In this document: in pieces, positions 6,737 through 15,725 of the stretch
How the letters are laid out: each line of letters starts with the position of its first letter
Position numbering within the stretch: the stretch's first letter is position 1
Source of the DNA: Anaerolineales bacterium
GTDB lineage: Bacteria > Chloroflexota > Anaerolineae > Anaerolineales > UBA6663
Assembly: GCA_020850595.1 (NCBI GenBank)
Contig: JADZEK010000081.1
Coordinates: 34,408-98,407, forward strand
Length of the DNA: 64,000 nucleotides
Direction: 5' to 3'
Position numbers and translations under genes: made by a program
Notes under the pieces: generated by a model
The model's input: only the letters and a program-made list of their open reading frames with translations
Told to the model about the DNA's origin: nothing
Database searches by the model: none

Positions 6737-9514
6737 ATGCGTCTGACACCGTTCTTTCGCATTCTGGCTGTTCTCACGCTCCTAGCCGCCGCCGCGGGCG
6801 GGCCGGTCGCACCCGCCGCCGCCCAAAGCGCGGCGTATTTCGGCGCCCGCCCGCTGGCCGGGGCCGGCGACTTCGGCGATCCCTTCATGGTCGAAGACCT
6901 GACGACCAGCGGGTCCCCCGAAAGCTCGGAACCCAGTGGCTTCGTGCTGCTGGGGAGCGCGGCCTACTTCTACGGCGAAACGCCCGCCACCGGCCGCGAG
7001 CTGTACCGCACCACCGGCTTCCTCACCAGCACGGCGCAGTTGGCCGACATTTACCCCGGCGGCGAAAACGGCGTCAACCAGGACTTCAACGGCCCGTCGC
7101 TGGTGGAATTCGACGGGCGGCTATACTTCACTGGGCGCACGGCCGAGCAAGGCGAAGAGCTGTGGGCCACCGACGGCACGCTGACCGGCACCGTGCTCGT
7201 GCGCGATGTCGCCACCGGCACCAGTGCGTCGCAGCCGGAAGACTTCATCGAGTTCAACAGTGAGTTGTATTTCACGGCCGACGACGGTGTACACGGCGAC
7301 GAGTTGTGGAAGACCGACGGCACGCCGGGCGGCACCGGGCTGGCGGACGAGATTGACCCCGGCATCTTTGGGGCCGGCATTGACGAAATGGTGGAGTTCA
7401 GCAGCCGGCTGTGGTTCAACGCCTCGGCGAACCACGGCGACGAGCTGTGGACGTACGACACCGGCTCCGGCGCGACGGAGTTCAAGGACATTTACACCGG
7501 CGGGAGCAACAGCTCGTACCCCGAGCAGTTCACCGTGGCGGGCGGGCGGCTGTTCTTCGTGGCCGACACCGCCGCCACCGGCCGCGAGCTGTGGGTGACC
7601 GATGGGGTGGACAACACCGCTACCCACACCTTCATGGTCAGGGATATCTACACCGGCACCAGCGACAGCTATATCTATGATCTGGTGGCCGCCGGCGGCA
7701 GCGTGTTCTTCAGCGCCTACGACGGGGTGACCGGCGACGAGTTGTGGAAGAGCGACGGCACGCTGACCGGCACGGTGCGCGTGGCCGACATTAACCCCGG
7801 CCCGAATAGCAGCGGGCCGAGCGAGATGACCGCTTACAGCGGCGCGTTGTACTACGCCGCCGATGACGGGGTTCACGGCCAGGCGCTCTGGCGCACGACG
7901 GTCACGACCACTGAACTGGTGGCTGACCTCAACCCCACCGGCTACGCCTCGATAGGCAACTTGCACGTCCACGACGGCCAGTTCTACTTCTCGGCCACCG
8001 ACGGGGTGTACGGCCGCGAGTTGTGGGTCTACGACGGCCTCACCGTGACGCGCCTGACCGACCTGAACCCCGGCGCGGCCGACGCGGCCCCGTACGCCTT
8101 CTTTACCCCGTCAGCGGCCCCAAAGCTCATGTTCTTCGGCGCCAACAACGGGGTGAACGGCTATGAGCTGTACCGGCTGAGCACCCAGACCTCCACGGTC
8201 ATCTCGCTGGTCAAGAACATCGCGCCCGACGCCGTCGGCTCGGAGATTGACGAGTTGACCGGCGCGGGGGCCAACCACGTCTACTTCGCGATTGGCGACG
8301 ACGCCACCGGGTGGGAGCCGGGGGTCAGCGACGGCACGCCCGCCGGCACACAGCGGCTGGGCGACTTTGTGGTTGGCACCGACGGGTCTGACCCCGAGTA
8401 CTTCGCCGGCCGGGGCGACGGCCGCGCGCTGTTCGAGCTTGACCTGAGCGGGCTGGGCAACGGCGAGCCGGCGTTCTCCGACGGCACGCCCGGCGGCACG
8501 CTGCTGCTGCGCGACGTGTATACCGGCACCAACGGCAGCTACCCTGACCCGTTTGTGCCGCTGGGCGGGCTGAGCGTGTTCTTCGCCATGGACGGCGTGC
8601 ATGGCGAGGAGCTGTGGCGCACTGACGGCACGCCCGGCGGCACGCTGCTGGCGCGTGATATCCACACCGGCACCATCGGCAGCCACGGCGGCTGGGCGAC
8701 GCGGCTGGGCGGCCTGGTGATCTTTGGGGCCGACGACGGCGTGCACGGCGATGAGTTGTGGGCCAGCGACGGCACGGCCCAGGGTACGCGGATGATCTCC
8801 GACCTGGACTCCGGCGCGTATCAGAACTCGTCTCCCTACGACCTGGTGACCGTGGGCAGCCGGGTGTTCTACGTGGCCTACGACCTGGAAGGCAACGACG
8901 CGCTCTACTTCACCGACGGCCTGACGGCCACGCTGGCGCTTGACCCCGACGACACCGGCCTGACCTCCCTGGACCAGCTGACCCCCAGCGCAAGCGGTGT
9001 GTTCTTTGGGGACTATGGCGGCGGCGGGGTGTACAACATCTGGTGGACCGACGGCTACACCTACACCCAGGTGAGTAATCTCGGCGCCAATGCTGAGCCG
9101 ATATACTTATACGAAGCCGTGGCCCTCGGCGACCAACTCTTCTTCCGCTACTGCGACCTGACCAACGGCTGCGAGTTGTGGCAGGCCGGGCCGCACACCG
9201 GCGTGGGCCTGGTGCGCGATATTTACCCCGGCCTGCCAAGCAGCGACCCGACCGACCTGACGGTGGTGGGTGACAGCCTGGTGTTCGCCGCGGCCAGCCC
9301 CACCGGCGGGCGCGAGTTGTGGGTGAGCGACGGCACGCTGGCCGGCACCGAGCAACTGACCGACCTGGAGGCCGGCGCGGCGCACAGCAACCCCAGCGAG
9401 CTGGCCGTTTCCGGCAATTACCTGTTCTTCCTGGCGTATACCGAGAGCGCCGGGCAGGAGCTGTGGGCGATGGTGGTGCCGCAGAAGCTGTACGTGCCGC
9501 TGGTGACCCGCTAG
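6737..9514 (+). CDS. Large secreted ELWxxDGT-repeat protein
   Basis: A 925-aa exported protein with a signal peptide (residues 1-30, cleavage near AAAQS) and about 18 repeats of ~45 residues. The best copies read ELWKTDGTPGGT, ELWATDGTLTGT and ELWRTDGTPGGT, usually followed by an (R/A)DI(Y/H)TGT segment. This matches the ELWxxDGT repeat family, which probably forms beta-propeller-like blades; function is unknown. Several copies are degenerate (EPGVSDGT, ALYFTDGL). It ends in KLYVPLVTR, similar to the tail of the 1144-2244 protein. The ATG at 6737 has GGAGG 7 nt upstream. A strong terminator follows. Confidence 0.85.
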   Translation: MRLTPFFRILAVLTLLAAAAGGPVAPAAAQSAAYFGARPLAGAGDFGDPFMVEDLTTSGSPESSEPSGFVLLGSAAYFYGETPATGRELYRTTGFLTSTAQLADIYPGGENGVNQDFNGPSLVEFDGRLYFTGRTAEQGEELWATDGTLTGTVLVRDVATGTSASQPEDFIEFNSELYFTADDGVHGDELWKTDGTPGGTGLADEIDPGIFGAGIDEMVEFSSRLWFNASANHGDELWTYDTGSGATEFKDIYTGGSNSSYPEQFTVAGGRLFFVADTAATGRELWVTDGVDNTATHTFMVRDIYTGTSDSYIYDLVAAGGSVFFSAYDGVTGDELWKSDGTLTGTVRVADINPGPNSSGPSEMTAYSGALYYAADDGVHGQALWRTTVTTTELVADLNPTGYASIGNLHVHDGQFYFSATDGVYGRELWVYDGLTVTRLTDLNPGAADAAPYAFFTPSAAPKLMFFGANNGVNGYELYRLSTQTSTVISLVKNIAPDAVGSEIDELTGAGANHVYFAIGDDATGWEPGVSDGTPAGTQRLGDFVVGTDGSDPEYFAGRGDGRALFELDLSGLGNGEPAFSDGTPGGTLLLRDVYTGTNGSYPDPFVPLGGLSVFFAMDGVHGEELWRTDGTPGGTLLARDIHTGTIGSHGGWATRLGGLVIFGADDGVHGDELWASDGTAQGTRMISDLDSGAYQNSSPYDLVTVGSRVFYVAYDLEGNDALYFTDGLTATLALDPDDTGLTSLDQLTPSASGVFFGDYGGGGVYNIWWTDGYTYTQVSNLGANAEPIYLYEAVALGDQLFFRYCDLTNGCELWQAGPHTGVGLVRDIYPGLPSSDPTDLTVVGDSLVFAAASPTGGRELWVSDGTLAGTEQLTDLEAGAAHSNPSELAVSGNYLFFLAYTESAGQELWAMVVPQKLYVPLVTR

Positions 9515-9532
9515 CCGCGCGGCGCTTAAACC

Positions 9533-9573
9533 AAACGTGGGCCGGTCACAATAGACCGGCCCACGTTTTTTTT
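9533..9573 (+). terminator. Strong rho-independent terminator, possibly bidirectional
   Basis: A 15-bp near-perfect hairpin (AAACGTGGGCCGGTC with its complement) followed by eight T on the plus strand. It separates the ELWxxDGT gene from the convergent ccmD gene. Confidence 0.9.
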
Positions 9574-9587
9574 GGGGCAGCGAGGCT

Positions 9588-9848
9588 TTACGAGCGGCTG
9601 GGTTTATCGGCCCGCTGGCTCTTATCGGCGGGCGGCATGGCGGCGGCGCGAGCGACCGGTTTCTCCGCCTTGTCGGCGTCCTCCTGGGCCAGCGTCTCAA
9701 TCGTCTCCAGGTCGCGCTCGAGGTTGCGGCGGCGCAGGAACCAACTAATGAGGTACAGCGCCGGCAGACCCAAGAAGATGGCATAGCCGAAGAGCAGGTA
9801 GCCGAAGGTGTCGGGGGTGGCGTCTTGCAGCAGGGGCAGGAGTAACAT
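9588..9848 (-). CDS. ccmD: CcmD-like haem exporter subunit
   Basis: An 86-aa protein with one TM segment (FGYLLFGYAIFLGLPALYLISWFL, residues ~15-38), then a basic stretch and a charged cytoplasmic tail. Position directly after ccmC, single TM and size fit CcmD, which stabilises the CcmABC complex and helps release holo-CcmE. The sequence alone is too variable for a firm call; the assignment rests mostly on context. It is the last gene of the ccm operon, followed by the terminator at 9533-9573. Confidence 0.65.
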   Translation of the reverse strand: MLLLPLLQDATPDTFGYLLFGYAIFLGLPALYLISWFLRRRNLERDLETIETLAQEDADKAEKPVARAAAMPPADKSQRADKPSRS

Positions 9849-9863
9849 GGCGCAGGTCTCCGA

Positions 9864-10565
9864 TCAGGCGGTGAGCAGCCGCGCCTTCAGTTCTTCCACG
9901 CGCTCGCCCAGGCGCGCCAGCCGCACGCGGCTGACCAGCAGGGCGACGTAGAGGAAGGTGAAGGCCAGGTTGGCGAACAAGAAGGTTTGCAGCATACGCG
10001 CGGTCATGTCGAAGCCGCCCTCCGAACTGGCCGAGCCGTTGCCGATGACGACCGGATGAATGGTGCGCCACCAGCGGATGGAAAAGAAGGTGAGCGGCAC
10101 GCTGATGACGCCGATGATGCCGTAGACGGCGGCAAAGCGCGCGCGGCGCTGCGGGTCTTCGATGCCCTGGCGTAGCATCAGGTAAGCCACGTAGATCAGG
10201 GCCATGATGGTGTAGGTGGTCAGGCGCGGGTCCCAGGTCCACCAGGTGTTCCAGGCCGGGCGCGCCCAGATCGAGCCAGACATGGTCGCCATGACGGTCA
10301 GCACCAGGCCGACCTCAACCGACGAGTAGGCCACCTGGTCCCAGAACTGCTTGCCGGTGGCGAGGTAGATGCCCCCGGCCACGGCGGTGATGGCGAAGGC
10401 GGTGAAGCTGAGCCAGGCCGACGGCACGTGAAAGTAAAAGATGCGCTGGACTTCCCCCATGGTTTTCTCTTGCGGGGCGTAGAAAAAGACCATTCCGATG
10501 GCGATGAGCATCATCACCGCTGTCACAACGTTCAGAATGGTCACGGCGCGGCCGGCTTTGGGCAT
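9864..10565 (-). CDS. ccmC: Haem exporter / haem-handling protein CcmC
   Basis: A 233-aa integral membrane protein with six TM segments. It carries the tryptophan-rich WWD motif (WNTWWTWDPRLT, residues ~105-116) and histidines on the flanking external loops (YFHVPSAW near 45 and RTIHPVV near 167), the haem ligands in this family. CcmC loads haem onto CcmE at the outer face of the membrane. It follows ccmB by 16 nt in the ten-gene operon and matches the usual family length. Confidence 0.92.
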   Translation of the reverse strand: MPKAGRAVTILNVVTAVMMLIAIGMVFFYAPQEKTMGEVQRIFYFHVPSAWLSFTAFAITAVAGGIYLATGKQFWDQVAYSSVEVGLVLTVMATMSGSIWARPAWNTWWTWDPRLTTYTIMALIYVAYLMLRQGIEDPQRRARFAAVYGIIGVISVPLTFFSIRWWRTIHPVVIGNGSASSEGGFDMTARMLQTFLFANLAFTFLYVALLVSRVRLARLGERVEELKARLLTA

Positions 10566-10581
10566 GGCAAGCTCCTTCGGC

Positions 10582-11328
10582 TTATTCCTCGACGACGTAC
10601 TCGAACAGCATAAAAGCAGCGGCCACGAAGAGCAGATCGTAGCCGATGAGAATGTTGAACCACGGGCCGATCTCGACCCACTCCACGCCGGCCAGAATGC
10701 CGCTGCTGGCGCGCACGCCGGCCACCAACAGCGGGATGGCTACCGGGAAGAGCAGGATCGGCAGCATCACATCGCGCGAGCGGCTGTAGACCGCCAGCGA
10801 GGCCAGCAGCGTGCCCACGGCGGCGTAGCCCAGGGTGCCCAGCAGCAGCACCAGCAGCAGCAGCGGCCGCAGCACCGGCATGTTGAAGAGCACGCCAAAG
10901 ACCGGCAGCAGCACCGCCTCCACTACCAGGATAAAGAGCAGGTTGCCCAGCGCCTTGCCAAAATAAAGCGCGCTGCGGTCAATGGGCGCCAGCAGCAGGC
11001 CGTCGAGCGAGCCGCGGTCTTTCTCGGCCGCCAGACTGCGGTTGAGACCCAGCGTGCCGGTGAAGATGGTTGTCACCCACAGCACGCCCGCCGTCACGTT
11101 CTCGCGCGCGGCCCGGTCAAGCTCCAGCGCGAAGTTGAAGATCAAGATCATCAGCAGCGCGAAGACCACCATCGCGCTCAGCAGTTCCTTGCTGCGAAAC
11201 TCGGTCGCCAGGTCTTTCCAGACGATGGCGCCCATCGTCCGCAGGAAATGGCGGAAATGCGCCGTCGGGCCGGCGGCGGCGGCCGCGGCGGTGGTTGGAG
11301 GCGCCAGCTCCGCCGGCTCAGGCGGCAT
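10582..11328 (-). CDS. ccmB: Haem ABC exporter permease CcmB
   Basis: A 248-aa permease with six predicted TM segments and the CcmB landmarks KDLATEFRSKELLSAM near residue 40 and AAEKDRGSLDGLLLAPIDRS near residue 100. It forms the membrane part of CcmABC, which powers release of haem-loaded CcmE. Its start overlaps the end of ccmA by 11 nt, indicating translational coupling. The first ~25 residues are an extra Ala/Pro-rich extension. Confidence 0.92.
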   Translation of the reverse strand: MPPEPAELAPPTTAAAAAAGPTAHFRHFLRTMGAIVWKDLATEFRSKELLSAMVVFALLMILIFNFALELDRAARENVTAGVLWVTTIFTGTLGLNRSLAAEKDRGSLDGLLLAPIDRSALYFGKALGNLLFILVVEAVLLPVFGVLFNMPVLRPLLLLVLLLGTLGYAAVGTLLASLAVYSRSRDVMLPILLFPVAIPLLVAGVRASSGILAGVEWVEIGPWFNILIGYDLLFVAAAFMLFEYVVEE

Positions 11329-12031
11329 AGCTCGCCCCCTGCGCCACCGCCGTGTAGGTGTCGGCGAACGCGGCCGGGCTGAGCATCGCCGTGGCCGCCG
11401 AGTAGGCCAGCACGCCGCGCGCCAGGATCATCACGCGGTCGGCCAAGGCCAGGCTGCGCGGCAGGTCGTGGGTGGAGAGCAGCACCGTGCGCCCGGCGTC
11501 AGCCACCGCGCGCAGCACCTCATCCAGCATCAGCGCGGCCTCCGGGTCGAGGCCGGTGTACGGCTCGTCGAACAGCATCACCGCTGGGTCGGGCAGCAGG
11601 GCGCGGGCGATGGCCAGGCGCTGCTGCATACCGCGCGAGAAGGTGCGCACCAGGTCGCGGCGGCGCTTGCTCAGCCCCACCTGCGCCAGCACCGCGCCCA
11701 GGCGCGCGGCGGGCTGCTCCAGGCCGTACAGCCGCGCATAGAACTGCAAGTTTTCCTCAGCAGTCAGGTCGCTGTAAAGCAGCGTGTGGTGCGACACCAC
11801 GCCCAGCCGCCGCCGCACGTCGGCCGCGCCCTCGGGCAGGGGAATACCCGCCACGCGCACCTGCCCGGCGCTGGGCTTGGAGAGCGTCGCCAGGATGCGC
11901 ATGAGCGTGGTCTTGCCCGCGCCGTTCGGCCCGAGCAGCGCCACGCACTCACCCGACGCGATCTCCAGATCAACCCCGCGCAGCACGGGGCGCAGGCCAA
12001 AGGCTTTCTTCAAGCCGTGCGTCTCGATCAC
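11318..12031 (-). CDS. ccmA: Haem ABC exporter ATPase CcmA
   Basis: A 237-aa ABC ATPase. Walker A GPNGAGKTTL is near residue 34, the signature FSRGMQQRLAIARAL near 133, Walker B AVMLFDEPYTGLD near 154, and the H-loop STHD near 187. It begins with GTG (IETHGLKKAFG) immediately after the stop of the dihaem cytochrome gene and overlaps ccmB. Placement next to ccmB and ccmC supports CcmA rather than a generic exporter. Confidence 0.9.
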   Translation of the reverse strand: MIETHGLKKAFGLRPVLRGVDLEIASGECVALLGPNGAGKTTLMRILATLSKPSAGQVRVAGIPLPEGAADVRRRLGVVSHHTLLYSDLTAEENLQFYARLYGLEQPAARLGAVLAQVGLSKRRRDLVRTFSRGMQQRLAIARALLPDPAVMLFDEPYTGLDPEAALMLDEVLRAVADAGRTVLLSTHDLPRSLALADRVMILARGVLAYSAATAMLSPAAFADTYTAVAQGASYAA

Positions 12032-13909
12032 CTACCGGCCCGCCTTCCACACCGCCTGCAGCTCGGCCTTCAGAGCGGCGCGGTCGGCCAGATAATCGGC
12101 CTGGGCTACGTCGCCGGCGGCGTAGACGGCATCGAGCTCGGCCAGCGCTTGCAGCAGTTCCTCGCGGCGCACGGACGGGTCCACCGGCTGCGGGCGACGG
12201 TAGAGCCACACGCCAATGCCCAGCAGCGCCACGGCTACCGCGCCAATGCCCACGGCCAGGCCCGTGGTGGTGGTGGTGGTGGTCAGGCCGAGAGCGCTGC
12301 CGCCGCTGGCGGGCGTGGTCGTGCCCGTCCCAGCGGTGCCGCTCAGGTCAAAGGTCAGGCTCTCGCCCGCGGACAGTCCGGCCCGGTTGAAGTTCTGGAA
12401 AGTTTGGCCTTGGAAAGTCTCTGGGCCGAGGTAGAGCACGTTGGGGCCGTCGAGCTTGACGCCCAGGTCTGACAGTAGCACGTTCACGCCGGCGACCGGG
12501 TAGTGCATCACCTGGCTGAAGTTCAGGCCGCCGTCGTACGGCAGGCGGTACGACACCAGCAGTTGCCCGCCGCCCTCGCCCGGCGAGATCTGCCACAGCG
12601 CCCCAAAACCGTCGGCGTTGCGGAAGTAATCCTGGTCGAGCACGGCGTTCTGCACGTTCAGGTCGGTGGCCCCGGCGGGCAGATTGAATTGCAGCAGGTC
12701 CGCGCCGGAGGCGGCGTAGGTGCGATCGCCGCTGTTCGAGAAGATGAACAGCTCGCCAATGGTCACCGCCGTGGCGGTCTGAAATTCGAGGAACATATGC
12801 ATCTGGCTCACGCGGATGGCTGCCGGGTCGCTGGTCTTTTCGTAGATCGGCAGCGTCAGCGCGAGCGGCGCGCCGGCCGCGTCGAAACTCGCCACCTCCG
12901 AGCCATAGGTCACCTCGTCGTAAACGGTGCTCACCAGGAACTGCCGGCCGGGCGCGTACGCCACCGCGCCGAAGTCAAACGTGCCGTCGGTCCTGACGGT
13001 CGTCGTGAAGGTGTCAATCAGGCTGGTTGTGTCGAAGCTGTGCAGGTTGAGCTCCAGCCCGGCTGGCACGGTGCCGCCCGCCGTGCCGTTTACCACCGTG
13101 CCGCTCACCCGGCCGGTGCGCTCGGCTGGCGCGCTGCTGGGCGCGGCGTAGACATAGCCGAAGGCGCGCACCGCCGCCGCCACCGCCCACTGTTCGTCCG
13201 CGCTCAGTGCCTCTGCGAAGGGGTGCAGCGCATCGCCGCCCGCGATGACGGCCCGCAAGTCGTCGCCGGTGCGCAGCACCATAACGGCCTGATCGGTGAA
13301 ATTGGGCATGGGCCGGCCCAGCGCGGCGGCGTTGGGGCCGTCGCCCTGCCCGGTCGCGCCGTGGCACGCCGCGCACTGGGCCGCGTAGATCGTCTGGCCG
13401 AGCGCCAGCTGCTCTGGGGGCGTGCTCAGCGTGGTGACATAGGCCGCCAGTCTCCAGCGCTGGGCCTCGGTCAGGCTGTCGCCGAAGGGCGGCATGAGCG
13501 CGTCGAGGTTGCCCTGGGTAATGGCCGTGAAGAGCGACAGCGGGCTGCGGCTATGGGTAAAGGCTGGGTCGGTCAGGTTAGGCGGCGGGGCGGGCAACTG
13601 CGCTGACATCTCGCCGTCGCCCTGGCCGCCCGCGCCGTGGCAGGACGCGCAGTGTTCCAGGAAGAGTGGCCCGCCGTCGCGCGCGGCCGGCGCTGCGGCC
13701 GGGTAGCCCACATCAGCCGGCCTGGTCGTGGGTTCCAGAGTCGGGGCGGCCGGCGTCTGCGGCGGCACGGTGGCCCCCACGGGCAGGCTGGTAGACACGG
13801 TACCCTGGCCGGGCGGCGGGGTCACATCGCCCGCCAGCGAACAGGCGGAGAGCAGGGCGGCCGCGGCCACGAACAGGGCCGCCAACGGCCGGCGCAGGTG
13901 CATGGGCAT
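12032..13909 (-). CDS. Dihaem cytochrome c lipoprotein with beta domain, TM and CcmI-like tail
   Basis: A 625-aa protein of unusual layout. A lipoprotein signal (LLSAC, Cys ~23) leads into two cytochrome c domains with haem sites CASCH (~87) and CAACH (~179), each with a distal Met-containing stretch (DALMPPFGD; RPMPNF). A long beta-rich domain follows (~220-540), starting like a carboxypeptidase-regulatory fold (GRVSGTVVNGTAGG). Then come a poly-Thr linker, one TM (~548-570) and a cytoplasmic helical hairpin (EELLQALAELDAVYAAGDVA) that resembles the CcmI hairpin of the next gene upstream. It sits inside the ccm operon between the CcmI-like gene and ccmA. The ATG at 13909 was preferred over the GTG at 13945, which has no ribosome site and overlaps the previous gene. 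Confidence 0.8.
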   Translation of the reverse strand: MPMHLRRPLAALFVAAAALLSACSLAGDVTPPPGQGTVSTSLPVGATVPPQTPAAPTLEPTTRPADVGYPAAAPAARDGGPLFLEHCASCHGAGGQGDGEMSAQLPAPPPNLTDPAFTHSRSPLSLFTAITQGNLDALMPPFGDSLTEAQRWRLAAYVTTLSTPPEQLALGQTIYAAQCAACHGATGQGDGPNAAALGRPMPNFTDQAVMVLRTGDDLRAVIAGGDALHPFAEALSADEQWAVAAAVRAFGYVYAAPSSAPAERTGRVSGTVVNGTAGGTVPAGLELNLHSFDTTSLIDTFTTTVRTDGTFDFGAVAYAPGRQFLVSTVYDEVTYGSEVASFDAAGAPLALTLPIYEKTSDPAAIRVSQMHMFLEFQTATAVTIGELFIFSNSGDRTYAASGADLLQFNLPAGATDLNVQNAVLDQDYFRNADGFGALWQISPGEGGGQLLVSYRLPYDGGLNFSQVMHYPVAGVNVLLSDLGVKLDGPNVLYLGPETFQGQTFQNFNRAGLSAGESLTFDLSGTAGTGTTTPASGGSALGLTTTTTTTGLAVGIGAVAVALLGIGVWLYRRPQPVDPSVRREELLQALAELDAVYAAGDVAQADYLADRAALKAELQAVWKAGR

Positions 13910-13922
13910 GGGTTGGCCTGAG

Positions 13923-14543
13923 CTAGCCGCGGGCTTGCGCTTCACGCGGTCCGGCGGCGGGGGCGGGCAAGCGCTGTCCGCAGTGGCCGCAGAATTGGTC
14001 GCCCGCGGCCGCGCCTTGCCCGCAGTTGGGGCAGGTGACGCTCTGGGCCGCCCCGCACGCGGGGCAGAAACGGTCGTCGGCGCTCACCGCCGCGCCGCAG
14101 GCGTGGCAGGCCTGGCTGCCGGCCTGGATGCTGTCGGCGCCGGCGGCTTCCACTTCATCGTCCATTGCTGCCCCGTTCAGCGCGGCGCGGCGCTGGGCAA
14201 TGGCGGCTTCGATTTCATAGTCTGCCGAACGCCCCAGGGCGGGGGCGGCGGCCTGAGCGAGGAGGCCGGCGCTTAGCGCGTCGAGCTGCTTGAGCACGCT
14301 CACCCCCTGCGCCACCAGCAGCGCGCGCTGCTCGGCGTAGTCTTCCTCATTAATCTTGCCGGTGGCGTGGTCAAAATCCAGGTCGCGCAGTTGCAGCAGC
14401 ACGCGCTCGTGCTCGGCGCGCAGTTGGTCGGCCGGGCCGGGCTGGCGTTCGCGCTGCGCCTCGCCCGCCACCAGCGGCTGGGCGACGATAAAGGCCGCCA
14501 CCAGCACCAGCGCTAGGCCCAGCAAGATCGAGCCGATATCCAT
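13923..14543 (-). CDS. CcmI-like membrane protein with C-terminal double zinc ribbon
   Basis: A 206-aa protein with one N-terminal TM (~5-24), then a helical hairpin with the CcmI-type pattern LRDLDFDHATGKINEEDYAEQR (broken here as LRDLDFDHATGKINEED then YAEQR; residues ~52-74). The C-terminus has two zinc ribbons: CHACG...FCPACG and CPNCG...FCGHCG. CcmI normally binds apocytochrome for delivery to the haem lyase and has a TPR region; here zinc ribbons replace it. It lies between ccmG and the dihaem cytochrome gene in the operon. The role is inferred from position and hairpin. Confidence 0.7.
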   Translation of the reverse strand: MDIGSILLGLALVLVAAFIVAQPLVAGEAQRERQPGPADQLRAEHERVLLQLRDLDFDHATGKINEEDYAEQRALLVAQGVSVLKQLDALSAGLLAQAAAPALGRSADYEIEAAIAQRRAALNGAAMDDEVEAAGADSIQAGSQACHACGAAVSADDRFCPACGAAQSVTCPNCGQGAAAGDQFCGHCGQRLPAPAAGPREAQARG

Positions 14544-14554
14544 GACGGTTAGCC

Positions 14555-15154
14555 TTAGTTGCTCGCGGCCAGCAAGGGCGCAATCTGCGCTTGCAGCGCC
14601 GCCGTGGTGGTGGGGCCGACGAACAAATGCCGCAAGATGCCGTCTTGGCCAACCACAAAGGTCTCCGGCACGCCCGTGATGCGGTAGCGGTGCGAGATCT
14701 CGGTGCGCAGGTCCGGCCCGTTGGGGTAGGTGATGCCGAAGCGGTCAATGAACCCGCGCGCGCCTTCTTCCGTGTCCACGTAGGCCACGCCCACGAAGAC
14801 CACGCCCTGGTCTTTGTACTGCTGCCAGGTGCTTTCCAGGTCGGCGGCTTCCTCTTCGCACGGGATGCACCAGGAGGCCCAGAAGTTGATGACCACGACT
14901 TTGCCGCGCATGTCGGCCAGCTTGAACGTGCCGCCGTCGAAGGTGGTGATCTCGAAGTCGGGGGCGGGCTGGCCGTTGCCCACCTGGCCCGCCGCCAGCG
15001 GCCCGCTGCGGCTCATCTGAAAAGCCACCAGGCCCAGCAGCGCGATGAGGAGCGCGAACACCAGCCATTGCCACCAGGCCAGGCGGCGCACCTTGGGTAA
15101 AGTGGCCGGCTCGGCCGCCGGAGGGTTAAGCGTTACATTCGGGTCAGTCGCCAT
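14555..15154 (-). CDS. ccmG: TlpA/CcmG-type membrane-anchored thiol-disulfide oxidoreductase
   Basis: A 199-aa protein with one N-terminal TM (~30-50) and a thioredoxin-fold domain. The active site is WASWCIPCEEEAADLE near residue 97, with the cis-Pro segment ITGVPETFVV near 165. In cytochrome c maturation this protein reduces the apocytochrome CXXCH cysteines or CcmH before haem ligation. It follows ccmH with a 16-nt gap. It belongs to the redoxin (AhpC/TSA-like) branch usual for CcmG/ResA. Confidence 0.88.
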   Translation of the reverse strand: MATDPNVTLNPPAAEPATLPKVRRLAWWQWLVFALLIALLGLVAFQMSRSGPLAAGQVGNGQPAPDFEITTFDGGTFKLADMRGKVVVINFWASWCIPCEEEAADLESTWQQYKDQGVVFVGVAYVDTEEGARGFIDRFGITYPNGPDLRTEISHRYRITGVPETFVVGQDGILRHLFVGPTTTAALQAQIAPLLAASN

Positions 15155-15170
15155 ACTTCACCTGCGGCGG

Positions 15171-15725
15171 TCAGCGCCGCTGCTCAAGTTCGCGTTCCAG
15201 GCGCTGGGCATATTCATCCACCGGCGCGGTCGGGGCATCGGCTGAAGTTTCAGGCTCAGCCCGGGCCGGCTTGCGCACCGCGCCCTTCAGGTAGCGCCAC
15301 AGGCCAAAGCCGCCCGCCAGCACCGCCAGCGGCGGCACCACCCACACCAGGAGGTTCAGGCCGCGCGTCGAGGGGCGCGCCAGCACCCGCTCGCCGTACT
15401 GCTCCACAAAGTAATCCAGAATTTGCTGCTCGCTCCAGCCGGCCTCGAGCTTTTCTTTGATGGTGTTGCGCCACTGGGCGCAGGCCTCGGTCGGGCACAC
15501 GTCCAGCGGGGTGTTCTCGCACACCGGGCAGAACAACTGCTTGGCGACCCGGTTCACGTCGTCGGCCGTCACCGGGGCGAGGGGCGTGCCCGCCTGGGCC
15601 TGGGCCGGGGCCGGGCGGCTGATCAGGCTCGCCAGCAGCACGGCCAGGGCGAGGGCCAAGAGCGTGGTTGGCTTTAGCCAAGGCTGCCGATTCATCGCGT
15701 ACCGCAGATTCATCGTGGCCTTCAC
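15171..15725 (-). CDS. ccmH: Cytochrome c maturation protein CcmH
   Basis: A 184-aa protein with a signal/TM segment (~20-40) and the CcmH domain: redox motif LFCPVCENTPLDVCPTEAC near residue 65, then GWSEQQILDYFVEQYGERVL. A second TM (LLVWVVPPLAVLAGGFGLW) and a cytoplasmic tail follow. The CXXC reduces the apocytochrome haem-binding site. Two extra cysteines (DVC and EAC) are present beyond the usual pair. Start GTG overlaps the ccmF stop as GTGA. Confidence 0.88.
   Translation of the reverse strand: MKATMNLRYAMNRQPWLKPTTLLALALAVLLASLISRPAPAQAQAGTPLAPVTADDVNRVAKQLFCPVCENTPLDVCPTEACAQWRNTIKEKLEAGWSEQQILDYFVEQYGERVLARPSTRGLNLLVWVVPPLAVLAGGFGLWRYLKGAVRKPARAEPETSADAPTAPVDEYAQRLERELEQRR

Noticed and set aside
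12240..12340. Run of ACC/GGT triplets as a DNA repeat element
   Set aside because: It is the poly-Thr linker of the cytochrome lipoprotein, in frame and typical of such linkers.
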